A stretch of 64,000 bases of DNA from Paraburkholderia bannensis NBRC 103871 (GTDB lineage Bacteria; Pseudomonadota; Gammaproteobacteria; Burkholderiales; Burkholderiaceae), in contig NZ_BAYA01000004.1 in the NCBI RefSeq assembly GCF_000685015.1, forward strand, positions 248,001-312,000, written 5' to 3'. Positions 50,978-61,469 of this stretch are shown here, piece after piece. Within the stretch, counting starts at the first letter, position 1; the number at the start of each line of letters is the position of its first letter. The position numbers and the translations under genes were made by a program. The notes under the pieces are model-generated. The model did no database searches, was not told where the DNA came from, and worked only from the letters and a program-made list of their open reading frames with translations.

Positions 50978-51277
50978 TTACTCAATCACGCGCGGTACAA
51001 GGTAAAGTCCGTCCTGTACCGCGGGCGCGGGGCGCTGGAAGGCGTCGCGATCCACGGTTTCGGTTACCGCGTCCTCGCGCAGTCGCAGCGCGACATCTTC
51101 GATCTGCTCGATCGGATGCGCGAGAGGCGCAATGCCCGTGGTGTCCACGGCCTGCATCTGCTCGACGAGCCCGAAGAAGTTATTCAGGCGCTCGAGCGTA
51201 TTGCCGGCCTCGGCATCGGCCAGTTCGAGGCGCGCAAGGTGCGCGATACGCTTCACATCGGTCAGGGTCAGGGCCAT
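50978..51277 (-). CDS. gatC: Aspartyl/glutamyl-tRNA amidotransferase subunit C
   Basis: GatC (99 residues, [19 protein letters not shown]) is the small subunit that stabilises the GatA-GatB complex. The ATG at 51277 gives the usual family length; the frame is open upstream. It is the first gene of gatCAB and is divergent from mreB, with about 380 bp between starts. Confidence 0.94.
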   Translation of the reverse strand: MALTLTDVKRIAHLARLELADAEAGNTLERLNNFFGLVEQMQAVDTTGIAPLAHPIEQIEDVALRLREDAVTETVDRDAFQRPAPAVQDGLYLVPRVIE

Positions 51278-51417
51278 GCGGTCACCGGAAAAAATTGAGG
51301 CTGGGGCAGCGCGCAAAAAACGGTGCTGCAACAGCGATTTATCGCGCCGGATCCGAGGGTGCAAGAAAGCTTCGACGAGGTCAAAAACTGGCTTCCGGAT
51401 CCTGCAAAACAGGCAAA

Positions 51418-51423
51418 ATTATA
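51418..51423 (-). promoter_or_regulatory. Candidate -10 hexamer of the gatCAB promoter
   Basis: On the minus strand TATAAT is a perfect sigma-70 -10 hexamer, about 140 bp upstream of gatC. The best -35 (TTGAGT) is 19 bp away, a loose fit. Confidence 0.35.
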
Positions 51424-51658
51424 AGGTATCATTACGCGTTCGACTCAAACCCGGACCGCCTTGCGTCTGCCTTTCATGCCTGGTCGCAGCAATTTGCGCC
51501 CAGTTGGCGCGCAGCGGGGCCGCCTCCGGTAACCATTCCCGCAGTTTCAGGCTCCTCGCGGCGGCGCTTTCCGCCCGTCCTGAGGCTGTTATTTTTTCCG
51601 CTGCCGCCCGTGACCCGCTCGTCTCGTAGGTCGGCCACAAGCGAGACAGGATTTTTGA

Positions 51659-52702
<1,044 letters not shown>

Positions 52703-52944
52703 GCACCGGGCCGCGGGTGCGGGCGGCGCAGTCGATGCACAGCCGGATGTCGATCCAGACGCTCGTGCAATCGGCGGCGCAAGGTCACCGGCAAATCCGC
52801 TACCATCGACGCGCAACGAACGTGAGAGGCGGCAGGCATGCCGCCGCGCAGCGGGGTGTCCTGGACTGTTCCGGGCCACGCCGCTGATGCGCCTCACGTT
52901 TCACCGTTAGTTTCACCGAACCGCATACGCCCCCGGCGCAGACC

Positions 52945-54024
52945 ATGGAATACAGTCCGCCGCCTCTATTCAAGCAAGGCCCCTCGGCACTCGCACGGCT
53001 GCTCTTCTTCGTCGTGCTGTCGATCGCGCTGCTGATCTCCGACGCCCGCTTCAAGACTCTGGAAGTCGTGCGCGGCGTGCTCGGCGCTGGCCTCTATCCG
53101 CTGCAACGCGCGGCCCTCGTGCCACGCGATCTCTTCATGGGCGCCGCCGATCTGGCCGTCACCAGCGCCTCGCTGCGCCAGGACAACGCACAGCTTCACG
53201 CGCGCAACCTCCAGCTGTCGCAGCAGGCCAACCAGGCCGCCACGCTCGCCGCTGAAAACATTCATTTGCGCGCGCTGCTGCAACTCTCGCAGCGCATCGG
53301 CTCGCCGACCACCCCCGCAGAGATCCAATACGACACGCGCGATCCGTTCACGCAGAAGGTCGTGATTGGCGGCGGCTCGCAGCAGGGCGTGCAAAACGGC
53401 GCACCGGTACTCAGCGAAGACGGTGTGATCGGTCAGGTCACGCGTGTCTTTCCAATGCAGTCCGAAGTGACACTCGTGACCGACAAGGATCAGGCGGTGC
53501 CGGTCGAAGTCGTGCGCACGGGCCTGCGCAGCGTGATTTATGGCACGGCCAAGGGCGACCTGCTCGATCTGCGCTTCGTGCCGATCAGCGCTGACCTCCA
53601 GACCGGCGACGAACTCGTGACAAGCGGTCTCGACGGCGTCTATCCGCAAGGCCTGCCGGTCGCGAAGGTCGTGCGCGTCGACAAGCAGGCGGATACCGCT
53701 TTCGCACGCGTGGTCTGCGCGCCGCTCGCCGCCGTGCGCGGTGCGCGCCAGGTGCTGGTGCTGCACTTCGTGCGCCAGGTGCCGCCGAATCCGGTCGAAG
53801 CCGCGGAAGCCGCCGCAGCGGCCAGCGCAGCCGAAGCCAAGGACGCGAAGAAAAAGGCCGCGAAGGACAAGAAGGCTGCGGCTCCCGCACCCGCGTCGGC
53901 ACCCACGCCGACGCCGGCGCAGGCGAAACCCGCAGCCGCAGCCGCACCGACGCCGCCAGCCGCGCCCGCCAAAGCGCCGACGAATGCGCCAACCAAAGCA
54001 CCCGCCGCACAAGGGAGCCATTGA
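52945..54024 (+). CDS. mreC: Rod shape-determining protein MreC with an extended C-terminal tail
   Basis: MreC is the bitopic periplasmic scaffold of the rod complex. The 359-residue protein has a short cytoplasmic N-terminus, one membrane helix (about 15-35), a coiled coil (about 70-105) and the beta-rich core (about 115-278). Residues 280-359 form an unusual Ala/Pro/Lys low-complexity tail, well beyond the core end in most MreC proteins. Its stop overlaps the mreD start. Confidence 0.96.
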   Translation: MEYSPPPLFKQGPSALARLLFFVVLSIALLISDARFKTLEVVRGVLGAGLYPLQRAALVPRDLFMGAADLAVTSASLRQDNAQLHARNLQLSQQANQAATLAAENIHLRALLQLSQRIGSPTTPAEIQYDTRDPFTQKVVIGGGSQQGVQNGAPVLSEDGVIGQVTRVFPMQSEVTLVTDKDQAVPVEVVRTGLRSVIYGTAKGDLLDLRFVPISADLQTGDELVTSGLDGVYPQGLPVAKVVRVDKQADTAFARVVCAPLAAVRGARQVLVLHFVRQVPPNPVEAAEAAAAASAAEAKDAKKKAAKDKKAAAPAPASAPTPTPAQAKPAAAAAPTPPAAPAKAPTNAPTKAPAAQGSH

Positions 54025-54536
54025 TGGCGCGTCCGCAATACATCCTCCAGCCGGTCAATCCGTACTTCATCGCGTTCAGTCTCGCGGCGGCGTTCCTGTT
54101 GAACCTGCTGCCCTGGGGCAAGCTGCCAGGCGTCCCTGATTTCGTCGCCGTGGTGCTGTTGTTCTGGAACATTCACCAGCCGCGCAAGGTGGGCATGGGC
54201 ATCTCGTTCTGCCTCGGCCTGCTGATGGACGTGCACAATGCGAACCTGCTTGGCGAACACGCGCTGGCGTACACGCTGCTGTCGTTCGGCGCGATCACCA
54301 TTCACCGCCGCGTGCTGTGGATGTCGCTCGGCGTGCAGATGTTCGCTGTCATGCCGATGCTCGTGGGCACGCAGGTCGTGCCCTTCGTGATCCGTCTTCT
54401 GATGGGCGCATCCTTCCCCGGTTGGGGCTATCTGATCAGCGGCTTCGTCGAAGCCGTGCTGTGGCCGGTCACCAGCCTGTTGTTGCTGCTGCCGCAGCGC
54501 CGCCCCGTCGACCCCGACGATACGCGGCCCATCTGA
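54024..54536 (+). CDS. mreD: Rod shape-determining protein MreD
   Basis: MreD (170 residues) is the small integral-membrane partner of MreC, with about five predicted helices. The ATG at 54024 overlaps the mreC stop TGA, implying coupled translation. Lies between mreC and mrdA. Confidence 0.93.
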   Translation: MARPQYILQPVNPYFIAFSLAAAFLLNLLPWGKLPGVPDFVAVVLLFWNIHQPRKVGMGISFCLGLLMDVHNANLLGEHALAYTLLSFGAITIHRRVLWMSLGVQMFAVMPMLVGTQVVPFVIRLLMGASFPGWGYLISGFVEAVLWPVTSLLLLLPQRRPVDPDDTRPI

Positions 54537-54640
54537 GCGGCCTTGCGCCGCTCACCGTCGAAAGTCGCAAGCGATGATCCCCTCCTCCTACCGGCCCGCC
54601 GCAGCGTGCATGCGCGTCGCGGGCCACGGCGTTTGAGCGC

Positions 54641-57097
54641 ATGACCGAATTCAAGGACACCCAGCAGCAGCTCACGAAGTACCGCCTGCGCGTCGCGGCG
54701 GCGGGACTGTTCGTGTTCGTCTGCTTCGGGCTGATCGCGTTCCGCTTCCTCTATCTGCAGGTCTGGAACCACAGCAAGTACTCGCTACAGGCCGACGAAA
54801 ACCGCATTTCCGTCGCGCCCATCGTGCCGAACCGCGGCATCATCACCGACCGCAACGGCGTCGTGCTCGCGAAGAACTACTCCGCGTACACGCTCGAAAT
54901 CACGCCCTCGAAGCTCACCGATACGCTCGACAACACGATCGACCAGCTCTCGACCGTGATCCCGATCGATGCGCGCGATCGCCGCCGCTTCAAGAAACTG
55001 CTCGAAGACTCGAAAAACTTCGAGAGCCTGCCGATCCGCACGCGCCTGACCGACGACGAAGTCGCGCGCTTCACGGCGCAGCGCTTCCGCTTCCCCGGCG
55101 TCGAAGTGCGCGCGCGCCTGTTCCGCCAGTACCCGCTCGGGCCGACGGCCGCGCACGTGATCGGCTATATCGGCCGGATTTCGCAGCGCGACCAGGAGCG
55201 CATCGACGATCTCTCCGACAAGAACGACAGCGATCCCGAGCACTACGATCCGCGTCTGGACGCGAACAACTACAACGGCACCGACTACATCGGCAAGATC
55301 GGCGTCGAGCAGAGCTACGAAACCGAGCTGCACGGCCTGACCGGCTTCGAGGAAGTGGAAGTCACGGCGGGCGGGCGGCCGGTGCGCACGCTGTCGCGCA
55401 CCCAGGCGACGCCCGGCAACAACCTGGTGCTGTCGATCGACATTGGCTTGCAGCAGGTCGCCGAACAGGCGTTCGCGGGCAAGCGCGGCGCGCTCGTGGC
55501 CATCGAGCCGTCGACGGGCGACATTCTCGCGTTCGTTTCGGCGCCGAGCTTCGATCCCAACTCCTTCGTGGACGGCATCGACCAGCAGACCTGGGACGAG
55601 CTCAACAACTCGCCCGATCACCCGCTGCTCAACCGCCCGCTGCACGGCACCTATCCGCCGGGCTCGACCTACAAGCCGTTCATGGCGCTGGCCGCGCTCA
55701 CGCTGCACAAGCGCACGCCGGGCTGGGGCTTCTCGGATCCCGGCTACTACATGTTCGGCGGCCACCGCTTCAACAACGACGTGCGCTCTGGCCAGGGCTG
55801 GGTCGACATGAACCGCGCGATCATGGTGTCCAACGACACCTACTTCTTCATGCTCGCGCACGACCTGGGCGTGGACGCGATCGCCAACTTCATGAAGCCG
55901 CTGGGCTTTGGCCAGTTGACCGGCATCGACATCGCGGGCGAGGCGCGCGGCATCCTGCCCTCGACCGAATGGAAGCGCAAGGCCTACCGCAAGCCCGAGC
56001 AGCAACGGTGGTACGAAGGCGAAACGATCAGCCTGGGCATCGGCCAGGGCTACAACTCGTTCACCATCCTGCAGCTCGCGCACGCCACGGCCACGCTCGC
56101 CGATAACGGCGTGCTCATGAAGCCTCACCTCGTGAAGGAAATCGAAAATCCGATCACGAAGGAAGAGCACCTGACCGTGCCGAGCGAGAGCGGCCGCCTG
56201 GACGTCAAACAGGCCGATATCGACGTCGTGAAGCGCGGCATGGAAAACGTGACGATGAATCCGTCGGGCACGGCCTACAAGCTGTTCCAGACCGCGCCTT
56301 ATACGTCGGCGGGCAAGACCGGTACGGCGCAGGTGTACTCGCTGCAAGGCGCGAAGTATCAGGCGCACGCAGTCGCCGAACATCTGCGCGACCACGCGCT
56401 CTTCACCGCGTTCGCGCCGGTGGACAAGCCGCAGATCGCGCTCGCGCTGATCGTCGAAAACGGCGGCTGGGGCGCGCAGTCCGCAGGCCCGATCGCGCGC
56501 CGTGTGCTCGACTACTGGCTCGTCGATCGCCTCAAGCCCGGCGCGCAGCAGGCCGCCGTGGCGGCTGCGGCGTCGGCGACCCAGGATGCGTCGGCACCGG
56601 TGATCGGCCAGCCGCCGCAGGCCGCTTCGGCGGCAGCGGCAGCGGCAACGCCCGCATCGGCGGCTTCGGGGGCGTCGGGCACGCCCGCAGGCGCCGCACC
56701 GGTCGCACAGCCGATGGTCAAGGTTGCCGCAGGCTTCACGCCGCTGCCGATTCCGGGCGCGGCCTCGGCCGCCGAAGCGGCTTCGGCGGCGGCGGCTGCA
56801 TCGGCGGCTTCCGCTGCTGACGCGGCGTCGGCGGCGAACGCGACACCGAAAGCAACGAACAACGCCAGGGCGGCCAAACCTGGCCAGCCTCACGCCGCAC
56901 TCGAAGCGCCCACCGATGCCGTGAACGGCGGCACCAGCGTCGCAGGCGACGACACGCCCGCCCAGCGCCCCGCCGCCGCATCCTTGCCGCGCCACTTCGG
57001 CCCCGGCCCGCATCGTCCGCGCCGCCCCGCCAGCGCGCCCGAAGCGGCCACGCTCGCGCCGCCGCCCAAGCCCGCCACGGGCGGCATCGACGAGTAA
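54641..57097 (+). CDS. mrdA: Penicillin-binding protein 2 with a long Ala/Pro-rich C-terminal extension
   Basis: PBP2 is the transpeptidase of the elongasome. The 818-residue protein has an N-terminal membrane helix (about 25-45), a dimerisation domain, and the transpeptidase domain with nucleophile S342 (STYK), an S-x-N motif (SND) and K559-TGT. The transpeptidase core ends near 630, where typical PBP2 proteins stop. Residues about 631-818 are a low-complexity Ala/Pro/Ser tail, echoing that of MreC in the same operon. Confidence 0.95.
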   Translation: MTEFKDTQQQLTKYRLRVAAAGLFVFVCFGLIAFRFLYLQVWNHSKYSLQADENRISVAPIVPNRGIITDRNGVVLAKNYSAYTLEITPSKLTDTLDNTIDQLSTVIPIDARDRRRFKKLLEDSKNFESLPIRTRLTDDEVARFTAQRFRFPGVEVRARLFRQYPLGPTAAHVIGYIGRISQRDQERIDDLSDKNDSDPEHYDPRLDANNYNGTDYIGKIGVEQSYETELHGLTGFEEVEVTAGGRPVRTLSRTQATPGNNLVLSIDIGLQQVAEQAFAGKRGALVAIEPSTGDILAFVSAPSFDPNSFVDGIDQQTWDELNNSPDHPLLNRPLHGTYPPGSTYKPFMALAALTLHKRTPGWGFSDPGYYMFGGHRFNNDVRSGQGWVDMNRAIMVSNDTYFFMLAHDLGVDAIANFMKPLGFGQLTGIDIAGEARGILPSTEWKRKAYRKPEQQRWYEGETISLGIGQGYNSFTILQLAHATATLADNGVLMKPHLVKEIENPITKEEHLTVPSESGRLDVKQADIDVVKRGMENVTMNPSGTAYKLFQTAPYTSAGKTGTAQVYSLQGAKYQAHAVAEHLRDHALFTAFAPVDKPQIALALIVENGGWGAQSAGPIARRVLDYWLVDRLKPGAQQAAVAAAASATQDASAPVIGQPPQAASAAAAAATPASAASGASGTPAGAAPVAQPMVKVAAGFTPLPIPGAASAAEAASAAAAASAASAADAASAANATPKATNNARAAKPGQPHAALEAPTDAVNGGTSVAGDDTPAQRPAAASLPRHFGPGPHRPRRPASAPEAATLAPPPKPATGGIDE

Positions 57098-57106
57098 GGA
57101 GTTCCC

Positions 57107-58273
57107 ATGCCACTTCTACAGTTCGACAAGATCGACAAGCGCGCCGTGCTCGACACGCTGCGCAAGATGTTCCTCGGTTTCGACCGCCCGCTCGCGCTCA
57201 CGGTGTTCCTGCTGCTGTGCGTAGGCATCGTCACGCTGTACAGCGCGAGCCTGGACGTGCCGGGCCGGGTCGAAGACCAGCTGCGCAACATCATGCTCAC
57301 CTTCGTGCTGATGTGGGGGCTCGCCAATGTGCCGCCCACCACGCTGATGCGCTTCGCGGTGCCGATCTACTCCTTCGGCATCGCCTTGCTGATCGCGGTT
57401 GCCGCGTTCGGCCTCACGCGCAAGGGCGCGAAGCGCTGGATCAACGTGGGTGTCGTCATCCAGCCGTCGGAGATTCTCAAGATCGCCACGCCACTCATGC
57501 TCGCCTGGTACTACCAGCGCCGCGAAGGCGTGATGCGCTGGTACGACTTTCTCGTCGGCTTCGTGATCCTGCTCGTGCCGGTCGGCCTGATCGCCAAGCA
57601 GCCTGACCTGGGCACCGCCGTGCTGGTATTCGCTTCGGGCTTCTTCGTGATCTATTTCGCGGGGCTGTCGTTCAAGCTGATCGTGCCGGTGCTGATCGCG
57701 GGCATCATCGCTGTGGCGTCGATTGCCGCGTTCCAGGACAAGATCTGCCAGCCCCAGGTGAACTGGCCGCTCATGCACGATTACCAGAAGCATCGCATCT
57801 GTACGCTGCTCGATCCGACGTCCGATCCGCTCGGCAAGGGTTTCCACACGATTCAGGCGGTGATTGCGATTGGCTCGGGCGGCCCGCTCGGCAAGGGCTG
57901 GCTCAAGGGCACGCAGTCGCATCTGGAGTTCATCCCCGAAAAACACACCGACTTCATCTTTGCGGTGTTCTCCGAGGAGTTCGGCATGGCGGGCGGCATT
58001 GTGCTGCTCACGCTCTACATGTGCCTGATCGCGCGCGGGCTGTATATCGCCGCTAACGGCGCGACCCTGTTCGGCCGATTACTGGCCGGGTCGCTGACGA
58101 TGGCGTTCTTCACCTACGCGTTCGTGAATATCGGCATGGTGAGCGGGATTCTGCCCGTCGTGGGCGTGCCGCTGCCGTTCATGAGTTATGGCGGCACGGC
58201 GCTCACGACGCTCGGCATCGCCATCGGCCTGATCATGAGCGTCGGGCGGCAGAAGCGGCTCATGCAGAGCTGA
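57107..58273 (+). CDS. rodA: SEDS peptidoglycan glycosyltransferase RodA
   Basis: RodA (MrdB) polymerises glycan strands with PBP2. The 388-residue protein has ten helices and SEDS motifs including GAKRWIN, QPDLGTA and the C-terminal GVPLPFMSYGGTA. It starts 9 bp after mrdA behind an AAGGAG site and ends the operon at a strong terminator. Confidence 0.96.
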   Translation: MPLLQFDKIDKRAVLDTLRKMFLGFDRPLALTVFLLLCVGIVTLYSASLDVPGRVEDQLRNIMLTFVLMWGLANVPPTTLMRFAVPIYSFGIALLIAVAAFGLTRKGAKRWINVGVVIQPSEILKIATPLMLAWYYQRREGVMRWYDFLVGFVILLVPVGLIAKQPDLGTAVLVFASGFFVIYFAGLSFKLIVPVLIAGIIAVASIAAFQDKICQPQVNWPLMHDYQKHRICTLLDPTSDPLGKGFHTIQAVIAIGSGGPLGKGWLKGTQSHLEFIPEKHTDFIFAVFSEEFGMAGGIVLLTLYMCLIARGLYIAANGATLFGRLLAGSLTMAFFTYAFVNIGMVSGILPVVGVPLPFMSYGGTALTTLGIAIGLIMSVGRQKRLMQS

Positions 58274-58301
58274 CGGCTTGCACGACACGTACGCAGAAAA
58301 C

Positions 58302-58336
58302 AAAAACGCGCCGGTTTCGACCGGCGCGTTTTTTTC
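58302..58336. terminator. Rho-independent terminator, bidirectional, UUCG tetraloop
   Basis: A 14-bp stem AAAAACGCGCCGGT/ACCGGCGCGTTTTT is capped by the stable TTCG tetraloop and flanked by A- and T-runs. It ends the mre operon and probably also the Sel1-repeat gene on the other strand. Confidence 0.92.
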
Positions 58337-58356
58337 TGGTCGCGCGTGTGTAAGTG

Positions 58357-59088
58357 TTATTGCGGCTGCGCCGGTGCCGCCTTCATCAGTTGCGCGCTCA
58401 ACTGCTGGAACTTCAGGCGCGCGACCGGATCGCCCTGCGACGCCGCCGCCGCGTAGTAGGCGCGGGCGACGTTGAGGTTCTTCGGCACGCCGTCGCCGCC
58501 ACGCTCGTAGAACGAGCCGGTCACGTATTGCGCGGTCATGTCGCCGCCCTCGGCGGCTTTCTTGTACCAGTAGAACGCCTGCTTGTTGTCGCGCCCGGTG
58601 CCGCGTCCGTCGAGAAACTGGTTCGCGAGCGCGAGTTCCGCCTGAACGTGACCCTGCTTCGCGGCCTTGAGGAACCACTGGTGCGCCTCGACAGGATTGC
58701 GATCGACGAAGTCGCCATCGTCGTACATCTTGCCGTACACATACTGTGCGTGAGACATGTTGGCGTCGGCGGCCTTGTGCAGCCACTTGCGGCCCTCGCT
58801 CACGTCGGCGGCGCCGCCTTCGCCGTTGAGCAGCATCATCGCGTAATTGAATTCGGCGAGCCGGTTGCCGTGCGCCGCTGCCGACTGAAACTCCGTGCGC
58901 GCGACCGTGAGATTGCCCGCGTTGTAATCGGCGACGGCGTTGGCCGTTTGCGGATCGGACTCCGCGCTCACCGATGGCTGCCCGCCCGTGCCTGCCGCAC
59001 TCGCCAGGCGGCTTGCCGTACCGCTTGCCACGCCCGCCAGCGCAATGCTCAACGCCAACGCTACCCGTACTGCTTTCGACCGCTTCAT
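58357..59088 (-). CDS. Sel1-repeat (TPR-like) protein, exported
   Basis: This 243-residue protein has a signal peptide (about 1-33) and about four Sel1-like repeats (about 75-215; for example KWLHKAADANMSHAQYVYGK). Sel1 repeats are helical protein-protein adaptors, often periplasmic or involved in surface assembly. The ATG at 59088 follows GGAGGC and overlaps the stop of the preceding aldolase gene by four bases, so the two are translationally coupled. Its partner is unknown. Confidence 0.8.
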   Translation of the reverse strand: MKRSKAVRVALALSIALAGVASGTASRLASAAGTGGQPSVSAESDPQTANAVADYNAGNLTVARTEFQSAAAHGNRLAEFNYAMMLLNGEGGAADVSEGRKWLHKAADANMSHAQYVYGKMYDDGDFVDRNPVEAHQWFLKAAKQGHVQAELALANQFLDGRGTGRDNKQAFYWYKKAAEGGDMTAQYVTGSFYERGGDGVPKNLNVARAYYAAAASQGDPVARLKFQQLSAQLMKAAPAQPQ

Positions 59089-59867
59089 GCCCGAGCCTCC
59101 TGCAACGCCTGACGCGTGGCGCGCACGAGCCAAACGACGTCGGCGGCCAGCGCAATGAAAGAAAAACCCATCTCGCGATACTGCTTCGCCTGCGCCGCAT
59201 CCATCGCGAAGATACCGGCCGCCACGCCCGCTGCGCGCGCCGCCGCGACGATGCGCGTCATTGCGGCGCTCACGTCCGGATGCTTGCCGTCGCCCAGATG
59301 GCCGAGGCTCGCAGCCAGATCCGCCGGGCCGACGAACAGGCAATCGACGCCGGGCACCTTGGCGATTTTCTCGACTTCAGCGAGTGCCTGCGCCGATTCG
59401 ATCTGCACGATCGAGGCGATCTGCGCATTCGCGCCTTGCAGGTAGTCGCGGCGCATGCCGTACGCCGCCGCGCGCACCGCGCCCGCGACGCCGCGCTGGC
59501 CGTCGGGCGTCTTCGCATCGGGGTACTGCGTGAAGCTCACCACGCGCGCGGCTTCCTCGGCGGATGTCACGTTCGGGAACATCACCGTGCGCACGCCCGC
59601 GTCGAGCACGCGCTTGACGAGCCACGACTCGTTGGCCGGCACGCGCACGACGGGCTCGGTCGGCAGGTGCGCCGCCGCGATGGCGCGCAGTTGCGCGAAG
59701 ATGTCGGCGCTGTCGTTGGGCGCGTGCTCCATGTCGATCAGCAGCCAGTCGAATCCAGCGTGCGCCAGCGCCTCGGCGGCCGTTTCGCTGCCCATCGACA
59801 GCCACAGGCCGAACAAGGGCTCGGCCAACTGAAGGCGTTCCTTGAGGGGATTGGTGAAGGTGCTCAT
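59085..59867 (-). CDS. HpcH/HpaI aldolase family protein
   Basis: This 260-residue TIM-barrel class II aldolase has divalent-metal acidic residues in the VQIES and FVGPADLA motifs. Relatives include 2-dehydro-3-deoxyglucarate aldolase GarL and 4-hydroxy-2-oxoheptanedioate aldolase HpaI; the true substrate is not readable. It is the first of a two-gene unit with the Sel1 protein and stands apart from any obvious sugar-acid catabolic operon. Confidence 0.85.
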   Translation of the reverse strand: MSTFTNPLKERLQLAEPLFGLWLSMGSETAAEALAHAGFDWLLIDMEHAPNDSADIFAQLRAIAAAHLPTEPVVRVPANESWLVKRVLDAGVRTVMFPNVTSAEEAARVVSFTQYPDAKTPDGQRGVAGAVRAAAYGMRRDYLQGANAQIASIVQIESAQALAEVEKIAKVPGVDCLFVGPADLAASLGHLGDGKHPDVSAAMTRIVAAARAAGVAAGIFAMDAAQAKQYREMGFSFIALAADVVWLVRATRQALQEARA

Positions 59868-60113
59868 CGCCGTGCTCCCGGCGAGTCTGCGAGGCGCACG
59901 GCGCGCGCGGGCCGGCGGCCCGGCAGCGCCACGGCCGGCATGTCTCGCTTTCGTTATGGGTCGTTGTATGTGGGCCGCGCCAATGGCGGCGGGGCCCTGC
60001 GAAAGCGATCATACCGCGCCAAAAGTACGCGGGCCGGGTGGAAAACCCGGCCTTGCGTGGCGCTCAAGGAGAGGTGATGCAGGCAGGCATTGCGAGCGCA
60101 ATGCCCTGGCCGT

Positions 60114-60560
60114 TCAGTCGCGAATGACTTCGGCCCAGCAGTTCGGCGTTTCGTACAGACGCACCTTGTGCAGCTGCAGATTGACGCCGTAGTGGGCGTC
60201 ATAGACGTTCGCAAGGATCTCGAACGCGATGGCCGCGAGATTCTCGACGGTCGGGATGCGATCGATCACCACGGTCTTGTGGCCCGGCAGCGTTTCGAGG
60301 AAACCGCGCACCTGCGTGTCGCCTTCGAAGACGAGAAACGCGTGATCCCACAGATCGACGAGATGCTGGTTCGCGAGCGCTTTCACGTCGGCGAAATCCA
60401 TCACCATGCCGCGGTCGGGCGCGCCTTCGGTCTCGACGGTATCGCCTTGCAGCGTGATTTCGAGCACATAGCGATGGCCGTGCAGGTTCCTGCACTGGCT
60501 GCGGTGGTCGGGAATGCGGTGGCCCGCATCGAATTCGAGTTTTCGGGTGATCGTCAGCAC
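60114..60560 (-). CDS. queD: 6-carboxy-5,6,7,8-tetrahydropterin synthase QueD
   Basis: QueD makes 6-carboxy-tetrahydropterin from dihydroneopterin triphosphate on the way to queuosine. The 148-residue protein has the zinc/active-site set H14, C23, H27 and H29 (CRNLHGHRY), D72-H73 and E106. The GTG at 60560 gives MLTITRKLEFDAGHRI, the family N-terminus; an ATG at 60633 is in frame but would overlap queE. It is the last of queC-queE-queD on the minus strand. Confidence 0.9.
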   Translation of the reverse strand: MLTITRKLEFDAGHRIPDHRSQCRNLHGHRYVLEITLQGDTVETEGAPDRGMVMDFADVKALANQHLVDLWDHAFLVFEGDTQVRGFLETLPGHKTVVIDRIPTVENLAAIAFEILANVYDAHYGVNLQLHKVRLYETPNCWAEVIRD

Positions 60561-60586
60561 GGCTGCTTCAGCGGAAAAAGACAAAA

Positions 60587-61219
60587 TCAGGGAATGTTCA
60601 GGTACTTGTGCGTCTGCATCGACAGACGCCATTGCGGATGGCGCTTGCACCAGTCGATCGCGAGCTTCGTGTTCAGGTCGCGCGAGGGGCCGTCCATCGG
60701 CTGCACCAGGAAGTACTCGAAGTCGAGCTTCGCGTAATCGGCCAGGCGCTGGTTGTCCTGCGGCACCACGACCTTGAGTTCGTTGCCCTTCGTGACCACC
60801 AGTTCCGCGTCGGCCTTCGGGCTCACGCAGATCCAGTCGATGGTTTCGAGCACCGGCAGCGAACCGTTGGTTTCGATGGCGATTTCGAAGCCCTGCGCGT
60901 GCAGCGCATCGACGAAAGGCTGGTCGATCTGCAGCATCGGCTCGCCGCCCGTGCAGACCACGAAGCGGTTGCTCTCGCCTTCGGGCCAGAGCGAGGCGAT
61001 CTTCGCCGCCAGCTCTTCCGGCGTGCGGAACTTGCCGCCGTTCTCGCCGTCGGTGCCGACGAAATCGGTGTCGCAGAAGCGGCACTGCGCGCTCTCGCGG
61101 TCTTCCTCGCGGCCCGACCACAGATTGCAGCCGGCGAACCGGCAGAACACGGCCGGACGCCCGGCGTTCGCGCCTTCGCCCTGCAACGTGTAGAAGATTT
61201 CCTTTACCGCGTAAGTCAT
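60587..61219 (-). CDS. queE: 7-carboxy-7-deazaguanine synthase QueE
   Basis: QueE is the radical-SAM enzyme converting 6-carboxy-tetrahydropterin to 7-carboxy-7-deazaguanine. The 210-residue protein has the C-x14-C-x2-C cluster motif (C31, C46, C49), the pattern known from Burkholderia multivorans QueE, plus a GGEPM motif. It starts MTYAVKEIFYTLQGEG and lies between queC and queD. Confidence 0.95.
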   Translation of the reverse strand: MTYAVKEIFYTLQGEGANAGRPAVFCRFAGCNLWSGREEDRESAQCRFCDTDFVGTDGENGGKFRTPEELAAKIASLWPEGESNRFVVCTGGEPMLQIDQPFVDALHAQGFEIAIETNGSLPVLETIDWICVSPKADAELVVTKGNELKVVVPQDNQRLADYAKLDFEYFLVQPMDGPSRDLNTKLAIDWCKRHPQWRLSMQTHKYLNIP

Positions 61220-61469
61220 GCTGCTGCCTGGTTTGATACCTGTGCTGCCTGGGCGCGATCCAACGCTTGATTCAGCGCGATCGCGAGGCGTCGACTGGGA
61301 AGCTCGTGGGGAGCCGGTGCTTGCGGGCGTTATTGTGTCTTGTTTGCGGCGGGTCTGCCTGGCGAGCGCGTTTTTTCGCTTCTCCGCCGCGGGATCTGGC
61401 CGAAGGGCGCTGCCCGTGCGCCGCTTCGTTTTCTGCCCTGTACTGCGATTGCCTTGCTCTGACGCGCCG

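Noticed and set aside
54785..57013. 742-codon open frame antisense to mrdA
   Set aside because: It is a shadow of the PBP2 gene caused by high GC at third codon positions.
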